Source: Chitinimonas koreensis
GTDB taxonomy: Bacteria; Pseudomonadota; Gammaproteobacteria; Burkholderiales; Chitinimonadaceae
Length of the DNA stretch: 64,000 nt
Direction: 5' to 3'
Assembly: GCF_014353015.1 (NCBI RefSeq)
Contig: NZ_CP060704.1
Coordinates: forward strand, 2,133,001 to 2,197,000
In this document: positions 9,098 to 15,473 of the stretch, piece after piece
Position numbering within the stretch: the stretch's first letter is position 1
Layout: every line of letters starts with the position of its first letter
The notes under the pieces: model-generated
Told to the model about the DNA's origin: nothing
Seen by the model: only the letters and a program-made list of their open reading frames with translations
Databases searched by the model: none
Program-made: the position numbers and the translations under genes

Positions 9098-9385
9098 ATG
9101 AGGATCTTGCTTAAAAAACCCGCGCGGACAGCTTAAGAATTTATGTGGGGCTTTCTACTGGTGAGATTTTATTAGCTCCGGGCGGTGTGTTGGCGATTAT
9201 GCCTGGATTTGATGATGAGTCCCTTTGAGGTACATTATCGCAGCGATCCTATTATCATATGGGTTGCTCGTGGGCAATCGGCAGGTTTTATACTAAATAG
9301 AATGCTCAGTGGAGAGAAAAATGAGGCGTTATGCGACCAGTACATTTGGTGGGGTCGAGTGGGGGATGCCATAATTGGTGGGTGA
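9098..9385 (+). pseudogene. Degenerate small hypothetical gene
   Basis: ATG at 9098 follows a GGGAAAG ribosome site (9083-9089). Reading with a shift in the A6 run near 9113 gives TRADSLRIYVGLSTGE and LLAPGGVLAIMPGFDDESL. A second shift in the CCCTTT near 9223 gives EVHYRSDPIIIWVARGQSAG and NEALCDQYIWWGRVGDAIIGG, ending TGA at 9383-9385. The reconstruction reads like a real protein of about 95 residues, but two frame changes are needed. No family is recognised. It could be an orphan immunity-type gene left from an earlier toxin module. Confidence 0.3.
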
Positions 9386-9482
9386 TGAAAGCGATTATTT
9401 GCTTAGGTAGCAATTCTCATCACTGTCTAAAGTGAGGTAATTGTCTTTTATGGGTAACGGCATAAGTATTCTGGAGGCGTGT

Positions 9483-9740
9483 ATGAAGCAAGCCTTATTT
9501 CTTGGGGCTGCATTTTCACTGCGGGCTGGAGCCGCTGTAGAATGTATGGAAGTGCTCATATCAGCGATTGCGCACAAGGACGGCGGAATCTATTTCACCA
9601 CAGACAAGACGTGCAGCAGCGGTTGGTGCCAAGTCGCCCGGAGGTAATATATATGTCAAAAATGCTTAGCGATGTTGCTGGCCGGGAAGTCCGCAGGTAA
9701 GCGTGCAATTTCTGTTGGCCTTCAATCAATACCTGTACCG
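9483..9740 (+). pseudogene. Decayed small secreted protein, probably same family as 1336 and 9976
   Basis: A GGAGG at 9473-9477 precedes ATG at 9483. The start region looks like a short signal peptide (MKQALFLGAAFSLRAGAA). The following frame gives ISAIAHKDGGIYFTTDKTC and SSGWCQVA, then stops at 9645-9647. After shifts near 9635 and in the A5 run near 9658 the text continues GGNIYVK, CLAMLLAGKSAGKRAISVG. That central A.LLA.KSAGK segment resembles the middle of the family seen at 1336 and 9976. The similarity is by eye and weak. Confidence 0.35.
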
Positions 9741-9975
9741 GTAAGAATCAGACTTTCGCATCTCCTGGCTATATGAACATGGTGAGTTGGCATTGGAACG
9801 CTACCTTGGGTCTTCTTTTTTCTTGGTTGCTTATGGCTAATAATTAGCCTTGGCTCAATGCAATCATGCTTCCCGTCGTCCGCATTATGATGTATATATT
9901 CTGATCGAGGTGTAGTGTAAGGTCGCACTGGGTACTCCCTTGCAATTTCGGTATTACTAACTTACGAGGCTAATC

Positions 9976-10308
9976 GTGAATATGAAAAAACTCATCGTAC
10001 TGTTGCTGTCGCTCGTTCCCTTTGCAGCTCATGCCGCAGAGCAAGACATTGCCGTCAGCAATTTTCAGGTCTGGGGCAACGTAGGCGCGAACAACGTGGT
10101 CCGTGTGACCACGCCCGGCACTACCGTGGCCAACCCTTCCGGCTGCAGCGACACGGATTCCTATATGGTGGCGTCCACGCTGCCTAAAGATGCGCAGGCG
10201 CGTATCTTCGCCATCTTGGTCGTCGCTCGCAGTGCTGGAGCGGCCGTCACTTTGCGGATAAGTGGTTGTGAGAACAACCGGCCTGCGATCCAAACCGCTT
10301 ATTACTGA
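9976..10308 (+). CDS. Small secreted protein of unknown function
   Basis: GTG at 9976 (ATG at 9982 is the alternative) has GAGG eight bases upstream. The 110-residue product begins with a textbook signal peptide (MKKLIVLLLSLVPFAAHAA, cleavage after AHA). The mature part has NPSGCSDTDSYMVASTLPKD, a helix with ARIFAILVVARSAGAAV, and TLRISGCENNRPAIQTAYY, with Cys in two separate GC motifs that could form a disulfide. The layout matches the protein at 1336-1673. It is probably periplasmic or extracellular. It sits at the downstream edge of the toxin locus. Confidence 0.75.
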   Translation: MNMKKLIVLLLSLVPFAAHAAEQDIAVSNFQVWGNVGANNVVRVTTPGTTVANPSGCSDTDSYMVASTLPKDAQARIFAILVVARSAGAAVTLRISGCENNRPAIQTAYY

Positions 10309-10426
10309 ACGCAAAAAGCAGTGGGTAGCTCCCGGAAATCCGCTGCTTATCTAGCTTTATGCCCATGCCTTGCCGATGATCGCATCTGGCGTGGTTGCGG
10401 ACATCGCGGCCATTGCGGCGAGCCGG

Positions 10427-10702
10427 GCGTGTTCTTGCTCCAGCAACTACTACTTGCGCGCCAACCCGCCATCGTAGCCGGTCAGGGCATCATTCTTGCC
10501 GAGCACCCGGAGGCAGGGCCTACGATGGCGATCCGGTTGGCACCCTTGACCGCGGCGACACCGCGCGCCGCCTCGGGCCGGCCGAGCTTGGTCGCCTGTG
10601 CCTGATAGCTGGCAGTGCTGCCGTAGGGCATGGTCTGTAGGTTTTTCCAGGTGGTACGCCGGAAGTCGCTTCCAGGCGTATATCGGGCGCGCGCTCGAAG
10701 CT
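10427..10702 (-). pseudogene. Fragment of a second ada copy (methyltransferase domain)
   Basis: On the minus strand this stretch aligns base by base with 13556-13830, the 3' part of the intact ada gene. Shared blocks include TACGATGGCGATCCGGTTGG against CACGATGGCGATCCGGTTGG and the region that encodes the PCHRVLG loop. Scattered substitutions and small indels abolish the frame. It encodes nothing usable. The copy ends abruptly at about 10702, where sequence derived from uraD begins, so it is a recombination junction rather than a simple decayed gene. Confidence 0.8.
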
Positions 10703-10704
10703 TT

Positions 10705-11017
10705 GCCGTTCGCCGACGTCACTGCGCTGGCGACGGCGTAGGCCAGCACGCTGACCGCGCACTTGACCGACGAGCAGCGCGGCGCCGGCCTGGTGAACCC
10801 GCGCGAGGCCGAACGGCAGCGCATCGCCGAACTGAACCGCAATTACCAGACGCGCTTCGGCCTCCCCTTCATCATCGCGGTGAAGAACCACGACAAGGCC
10901 GGTATCCTGGCTGAATTCGAGCGGCGAAGCGGCAACGGTCCGGAGACCGAACTGGCGACCTGCCTGGAGCAGGTGCATCACATTGCGCGGTTCCGGCTCG
11001 ATGTCTTGCTGGGTTAG
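10705..11017 (+). pseudogene. Fragment of a second uraD copy
   Basis: The 3' part of uraD is duplicated here. Residues from STDEQ onward are nearly identical to the intact protein (DEQRGAGLVNPREAERQRIA, YQTRFGLPFIIAVK, ARFRLDVLLG). The 5' half is missing. About 85 bases between the PFA region (10705-10735) and the AGTLTAH region are deleted, and a stop codon precedes the conserved part. The stretch after the stop (11018-11045) also resembles the sequence after intact uraD (1148-1190), so the duplication included flanking DNA. No catalytic His71 region remains. Confidence 0.85.
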
Positions 11018-11128
11018 GGCCGCCCATGGTTGCGGCCGCCGTGCAGCGGCCGCAATGCATTGAACGTGGATAACTTCTTCGAATAACGCAGGCCCCTGCT
11101 TCCGTCGAAGCGACAACCGCAGGCCGGA

Positions 11129-11349
11129 GCGGGAGAGCACGCCGATCGTCCCATCGAGGCATTGATCGCCGAGGTGAAATCGCTGTTCGAGAAACTGCGT
11201 GCCGTGGTGCGCAACAACGGCGGCGGGCATGCCAATCACAGCCTGTTCTGGACCGTCATGTCACCGCGCGGCGGAGGCTAGCCCGACGGCGAGCTGGCGC
11301 AGGCCATTGACGCCGATCTGGGCGGCTTCGATGCGTTCAAGGACGCCTT
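11129..11349 (+). pseudogene. Fragment of Fe/Mn superoxide dismutase, truncated by the IS
   Basis: The frame reads PIEALIAEVKSLFEKLR, AVVRNNGGGHANHSLFW, TVMSPRGGG, stop, PDGELAQAIDADLGGFDAFK. This is the central part of an iron/manganese superoxide dismutase, including the metal-ligand region around NHSLFW. The N-terminal third is missing, an in-frame TAG lies at 11279-11281, and the right end runs into the IS terminal repeat at 11350. The gene is non-functional. Its 3' half is not found on the other side of the IS. Confidence 0.85.
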
Positions 11350-11398
11350 TGTAATGACCCAGTGAAAACCTGCTCACGTCATACTTGAAGGGAAGACG

Positions 11399-11713
11399 AT
11401 GGGCATGAAGATGGAAGAAGACATTAAGCGGTGGACGGCCAAGCGCAAGAGCGCACTGGTCTTGGACATCATCCAGGGCAAGACGACGGTGGCTGAAGCC
11501 AGCCGGGCCTATGACCTCTCGCCTGCCGAAGTGGAAAACTGGGTCGAAGACGGCAAGCGGGGCATGGAAAATGCGCTACGCGCCAATCCGCTCGATGTGC
11601 GAGAGCAATACGAGCGGCAGATCAAAGACCTGCAAGAGGCCTACGGCGAAGCGATGCTGGAGCTGCGCGCCCGAAAAAAATTGCAGTCCCTGCTGGGCGA
11701 GGACGAGAAGTGA
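11399..11713 (+). CDS. IS3-family transposase OrfA
   Basis: A 104-residue DNA-binding subunit. A helix-turn-helix region (KTTVAEASRAYDLSPAEVEN, residues about 23-42) is followed by a C-terminal coiled coil (REQYERQIKDLQEAYGEAML) of the kind that mediates OrfA-OrfB contacts. It starts with ATG at 11399 after GGGAAG. The stop overlaps the GTG start of OrfB by four bases (GTGA), which suggests translational coupling. OrfA binds the terminal repeats and cooperates with OrfB in circle-mediated copy-paste transposition. Confidence 0.9.
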   Translation: MGMKMEEDIKRWTAKRKSALVLDIIQGKTTVAEASRAYDLSPAEVENWVEDGKRGMENALRANPLDVREQYERQIKDLQEAYGEAMLELRARKKLQSLLGEDEK

Positions 11714-12531
11714 TCGAGACGATCCGCCAGGGACTGCAAGCTGACGGAATCGCCATCTCGATCGCCAAGCTGTGCCGCTGGTTCGGTGTACCCCGGCGTA
11801 CGGTGTACTACCGCCCCGTCAAAGCTGAGCCCAAGATACAGCCTCGCTTCGCAGAACCGATCAAGGCCTTGATCGAAGCATCGCCCTCGTTCGGCTATCG
11901 CACGGTGGCGCACCTGCTGGGTTTGAACAAGAACACCGTGCAGCGCGTGTTCCAGTTGGTGGGCTGGCAAGTACGCAAGCGGCCGATTGGCTTTCGGCCA
12001 CGCATTGAGGCGTTACCCTCGGTCGCCACGGCGCCCAACGAGCGCTGGCCCACCGATCTCTGTCGGGTCTGGGCGGGCCGGGATGGCTGGGCCACGCTTG
12101 CGCTGGTCATGGATTGCCACACGCGGGAACTGCTGGGCTGGCATCTATCGCGTAGTGGCAAAACCAGTACAGCCGGCAATGCACTGGAGCAAGCCTTGAT
12201 CGCCCGCTTCGGTACCTTGGGTCGAGTGCCCAAGCCCTTCCTGCTGCGTAGCGACAATGGGCTGGTCTTCACCAGCCGGACGTATACCGCGCTGGTTCTC
12301 AGCTATGGCTTGCGGCAGGAGTTCATCACGCCGCATTGCCCGCAGCAGAACGGCATGGTCGAGCGAGTGATCCGCACGCTGAAGGAGCAGTGCGTGCATC
12401 GCCAGCGGTTCGAGACCTTGCAGCACGCTAGTCGTGTGATCGCGGACTGGATCCAGTTCTACAACCATCGACGGCCTCACCAGGCGCTGAAGATGAAAAC
12501 CCCGGCGGCAACCTATGCTTTAGCCGCTTAA
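11710..12531 (+). CDS. IS3-family transposase OrfB (DDE integrase)
   Basis: A 273-residue catalytic subunit. An N-terminal HTH_21-type region (SPSFGYRTVAHLLGLNKNTV) is followed by the rve integrase core. The acidic triad is visible: Asp in RWPTDLCRVW, Asp in LLRSDNGLVFTS, and Glu in NGMVERVIRTLKEQCVH, with the expected 35-residue DD-E spacing class. It ends with YNHRRPHQALKMKTPAATY, the standard IS3 tail. It appears complete and possibly active. GTG start at 11710 overlaps OrfA. Confidence 0.95.
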   Translation: MIETIRQGLQADGIAISIAKLCRWFGVPRRTVYYRPVKAEPKIQPRFAEPIKALIEASPSFGYRTVAHLLGLNKNTVQRVFQLVGWQVRKRPIGFRPRIEALPSVATAPNERWPTDLCRVWAGRDGWATLALVMDCHTRELLGWHLSRSGKTSTAGNALEQALIARFGTLGRVPKPFLLRSDNGLVFTSRTYTALVLSYGLRQEFITPHCPQQNGMVERVIRTLKEQCVHRQRFETLQHASRVIADWIQFYNHRRPHQALKMKTPAATYALAA

Positions 12532-12559
12532 CCTGTGCAGGTTTTGCTGGGTCATTACA

Positions 12560-12840
12560 GTGGCGCTATTGGCCGCCGGCTATCGGCGCGCGTTCGCGGT
12601 GGGCCTCGGCATGGCTTCCGGCCTGGTCGAGCCGGTGGGGGCGGTGGCGGGTGCCGCCATCGTCGGCTACTCGGCCGCGCTGCTGCCCTGGGGGCTGGGT
12701 TTCGCGGCCGGCGCCATGCTGTTCGTGATCAGCCACGAGATCATTCCGGAACCCATCGCAAGGGCCATGAGGCCTTCGCCACCGCCGGCCTGATCGTGGG
12801 TTTCGTGCTGATGATGATGCTCGACACCGCGCTGGCCTGA
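12560..12840 (+). pseudogene. C-terminal fragment of a ZIP-family metal transporter
   Basis: Directly after the IS end the frame reads YRRAFAVGLGMASGLVEPVG, VGYSAALLPWGLGFAAGAML, FVISHEIIPE. These are the last transmembrane helices of a ZupT/ZIP-type divalent-metal transporter; the HEIIPE histidine-glutamate pair is the family metal motif. One missing A at 12750-12751 shifts the frame. The other frame supplies HRKGHEAFATAGLIVGF and MMMLDTALA, ending TGA at 12838-12840. The N-terminal part was lost at the IS junction. Confidence 0.8.
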
Positions 12841-12878
12841 CGGCGGGTTGCCGCCTACGTTCGGAGGAGGAACAGGAC

Positions 12879-13495
12879 ATGCGGGTCGCCGCACACGAAT
12901 TCGAGCAGCTTTTGCGCGAGCACCATGCGCTGCTCCGCGAGCATGGCCAGGCCCAGGTCCGCTGCAGCGAACTGGTGCAGGCGCAGGCGGGCGAGATCGA
13001 CCGGCTGAATGCGCAGGCGATGCGGCTGTAGGCCGCCGTGATGGTGCGCGAGACGGCGCTGGCCTGGAGCCGGGAAGAGCGCGCCGCGCTGGAACGGGCC
13101 GTGCCCGGCCTGCCGCGGCGCCTGGCGCTGGCGCGGCGGGTGGATGCCTTGCTGGTGCGTACCAGGAACTGATGCGCGAACGGCTGCAATGGCAGCACGC
13201 CGGCCGGCAGCCCGATCCGGTAACGGAAGCCGCGGCCGGGGTGCTCGACCGGGATGCCGAGGTCGACGATCCCGCCGCGCTGGAGGCCAGCCTGGTCGCC
13301 GCCGACCTGATGATCTGCCAGACCGGCTGCCTGAGCCACGGCGAGTACTGGCGCGTGCAGGACCACTGCAAGCGTACGGGCAAGGCCTGCGTGCTGGTGG
13401 AAGCGCCGCAAGCCCTGCGCATCGTGCGCATCCAGCGTCCGGCCGAAGGCGATGGCGCATCGATCGCGCCGATGGTGGCGGAGCCGGCAGGGTGA
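12879..13495 (+). pseudogene. DUF2325-family gene, inactivated
   Basis: GGAGGAGG at 12863-12870 and ATG at 12879 open MRVAAHEFEQLLREHHALL, a coiled-coil N-terminus. An in-frame TAG follows at 13029-13031 and a frameshift near 13155. The C-terminal part is the DUF2325 signature: ASLVAADLMICQTGCLSHGE, YWRVQDHCKRTGKACVLVE. The central Rossmann-like segment expected before it seems shortened. Family members are small cytoplasmic proteins of unknown role. Convergent with ada, 16 bases apart. Confidence 0.75.
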
Positions 13496-13511
13496 GCGGG
13501 CCGCCTGCGCG

Positions 13512-14591
13512 TCATGCCGACGCGGTGGCCGGGTCCGGCGCCGCAATCTGGTGGGCGCGTTCGTGTTCCAGCAGCCACCGCTTGCGCGCCAGCCCGCCGC
13601 CATAGCCGGTCAGCGCGCCGTCCTTGCCCAGCACGCGGTGGCAGGGCACCACGATGGCGATCCGGTTGGCGCCGTTGGCCGAGGCGACGGCGCGTGCCGC
13701 TTCGGGGCGGCCGAGCTTGATCGCCTGCTCCTGGTAGCTGGCGGTGCCGCCGTAGGACACGGTCTGCAGGCATTGCCAGGCGGCGCGCTGGAAGTCGCTG
13801 CCCGGCGTATCGAGCGACAGCTCGAAGTCGCGCCGCGTGCCGGCGAAGTATTCGCCGATCTCCTTCTCCGCCTGGCGCGTATGCGCGTTCTCGCCGGCCA
13901 CGATCCGCGCCTTCAGCAGCCGCTGCAGATCCTTGAACTCGGTTTCCAGCATGCGGCGGTCGACGAATTCCAGCAGGCAGACGCCTTGGTCGGTCGCGCA
14001 GACGAACATCGGCCCGAGCGGCGTGGTGAAGCGGTGGATCACGATGGTGCGGGCGGCGTCGGTCGGCGCGGTGCCGGTCAGCTTCTTGTAGGTGTAGCCG
14101 AAGCCGCTCAGCGAGTCGTAGCCGCTGTCGAGCGCGACCTCGGTCGCCTTGCGGCCGCCCTTGAGCTCCTGCAGCGCGACGTTGACGCGCAGCATGCGCT
14201 GGAAGGCCTGGAAGGTGATGCCGTAGTGGCGCTGGAACCAGCGCCGCACCCGCTCCGGGCTGATGCCGCGCTGCCGCAGCTGCCAGTCGGCGATCCGCGT
14301 CTTCGGCTCGCTGCGTACCCAGGCGATGGCCTGCTCGATCTCCGGCGGCGCGCTGTGGGCGTTCTCGGTCGGCCGGCAGATCTTGCACGGGCGGAAACCG
14401 GCATCGAGCGCCGATTTGAAATCGGTATAGAAATCGACGTTCTCGCGCTTGGGCTTGCGCGCCCGGCAGGTGGCGATGCAGAACACGCCCGTGGTGCGGA
14501 CGCCGACGAAGAAGATGCCGACGTGGTCCGCGGCGCGGTCGATCAATGCCCGGTAGTAGGCATCGATCAGCGTGGCGTCAGTGATCTGCAT
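13512..14591 (-). CDS. ada: Bifunctional transcriptional activator / DNA repair methyltransferase Ada
   Basis: The 359-residue length matches full-length Ada. The N-terminal zinc domain has Cys38, Cys42, Cys69 and Cys72 (GVFCIATC ... FRPCKIC) at the same numbering as E. coli Ada; Cys38 accepts methyl groups from phosphotriesters. An AraC-type helix-turn-helix follows (residues about 100-185, TEVALDSGYDSLSGFGYTYK). The C-terminal O6-methylguanine transferase domain carries PCHRVLG with acceptor Cys317. The methylated protein would activate its own promoter. Its start overlaps the end of the upstream gene by 14 bases, so the two are cotranscribed. A decayed partial copy is at 10427-10702. Confidence 0.95.
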   Translation of the reverse strand: MQITDATLIDAYYRALIDRAADHVGIFFVGVRTTGVFCIATCRARKPKRENVDFYTDFKSALDAGFRPCKICRPTENAHSAPPEIEQAIAWVRSEPKTRIADWQLRQRGISPERVRRWFQRHYGITFQAFQRMLRVNVALQELKGGRKATEVALDSGYDSLSGFGYTYKKLTGTAPTDAARTIVIHRFTTPLGPMFVCATDQGVCLLEFVDRRMLETEFKDLQRLLKARIVAGENAHTRQAEKEIGEYFAGTRRDFELSLDTPGSDFQRAAWQCLQTVSYGGTASYQEQAIKLGRPEAARAVASANGANRIAIVVPCHRVLGKDGALTGYGGGLARKRWLLEHERAHQIAAPDPATASA

Positions 14592-15351
14592 CGGCGAACA
14601 CCGGCTGGAAGGATTGCCCGTCGCGGATGTCCTGCAGCATGCGCTGGAGATGCTGCTGCAGCCGGGCGTGGACGAAATTGCCCATGCTGATGCGCTTGAC
14701 GCCGAGCCGGGCCAGTTCCTCGAACGGCGGCAGCGCGGGCATGCACATCACGTTCAGCGGCAAGGGCACGGCCGCCACGATGGCGGCGATGTCGGCCGGC
14801 GCGGTGACGCAGGGCACGAACAAGCCGTCGGCGCCGTGCGCGGCATACAGGCGGCCGCGGGCGACGGTGTCCTGCAAGGCGCCGTCCTGGCCGAGCAGGA
14901 AGGGATCGGTGCGGACATTGAGGAACAGCGGGACGCCGGCGTCCGCCAGCCCGGTCCGGATCGCGGCCAGCCGGGCGGCGAAGGCTTCCGCCGCGACCAG
15001 GCTGCGCCGGCTTTGCCGCACCACGCTGTCCTCCAGGTTGACGCCGACCACGCCGAGCCCGGCCAGTTCGGCCAGGTTGGCGACGACCTGGGCCGGCTCC
15101 TCGCCGTAGCCGGCTTCCATGTCCACGCTCAAGGGCAGGGCGGACGCCGCCCGCAGGCGGACGACCAGCTGCTTCAGCTCGGCGAAGCTCAAGCCCTCGC
15201 CATCGGCGTAGCCCAGCATGGCGGCGATTGCCGCGCTCGAGGTGCCGAGCGCGGCGTAGCCGGCTTGTTCGGCGGCACGGGCGCTGGCGGCATCCCAGAC
15301 GTTGGCGATCAGCAGCGGCGTGTCTTGTCGGTGCAGGGCGGCGAAATCCAT
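14578..15351 (-). CDS. Isocitrate lyase / PEP mutase superfamily protein
   Basis: A 257-residue single-domain TIM barrel. Visible blocks are LLIANVWDAASARAAEQAGY near the N-terminus, LPLSVDMEAGYGE (the Asp that binds magnesium), VGVNLEDSV, and NVRTDPFL. The KKCGH catalytic loop of true isocitrate lyase is absent, so it belongs to the broader group with carboxyvinyl-carboxyphosphonate mutase, oxaloacetate decarboxylase and PrpB-like enzymes. The substrate is unknown. It lies directly upstream of ada with overlapping ends. Such pairings are seen elsewhere but give no clear functional hint. Confidence 0.85.
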   Translation of the reverse strand: MDFAALHRQDTPLLIANVWDAASARAAEQAGYAALGTSSAAIAAMLGYADGEGLSFAELKQLVVRLRAASALPLSVDMEAGYGEEPAQVVANLAELAGLGVVGVNLEDSVVRQSRRSLVAAEAFAARLAAIRTGLADAGVPLFLNVRTDPFLLGQDGALQDTVARGRLYAAHGADGLFVPCVTAPADIAAIVAAVPLPLNVMCMPALPPFEELARLGVKRISMGNFVHARLQQHLQRMLQDIRDGQSFQPVFADADH

Positions 15352-15473
15352 CGCGGGCTTCCTTGCGTGAAGTCGAAGGTCCCCAGCTTAGCCGCCCGCC
15401 TTTTGCGGCAACAACCGAAAATCGGACGAGTATTTTTCTCGATCGAGTCCCCAGTTCTCCGCCGGATCGAAGC

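Larger units (their letters stand above)
8873..9975. other. AT-rich decayed stretch between immunity gene and second secreted protein
   Basis: This is about 1.1 kb of clearly lower GC than the chromosome and without a long intact gene. It holds two short ORFs with good ribosome sites but broken frames (9098-9385 and 9483-9740, listed separately). The rest (8873-9097 and 9741-9975) shows stops in all frames and no family I recognise. This is typical of the debris that collects downstream of RHS tips when toxin-immunity modules are exchanged. Confidence 0.5.
11350..12559 (+). mobile_element. Complete IS3-family insertion sequence
   Basis: The element has two overlapping transposase genes bounded by inverted repeats of 23-24 bases. 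The left end is 11350-11373 (TGTAATGACCCAG then AAAACCTGC) and the right end is 12537-12559 (GCAGGTTTT then CTGGGTCATTACA reversed), differing by one small indel next to the 13-base core. Total length is about 1.21 kb. There is no target-site duplication: the left flank is superoxide dismutase sequence and the right flank is ZIP transporter sequence. A deletion or recombination after insertion is therefore likely. Both ORFs look intact. Confidence 0.9.

Noticed and set aside
12667..14388. 573-codon minus-strand frame across the DUF2325 remnant and ada
   Set aside because: Arg/Pro/Ala-rich shadow frame. The true ada frame overlaps it with intact catalytic motifs.
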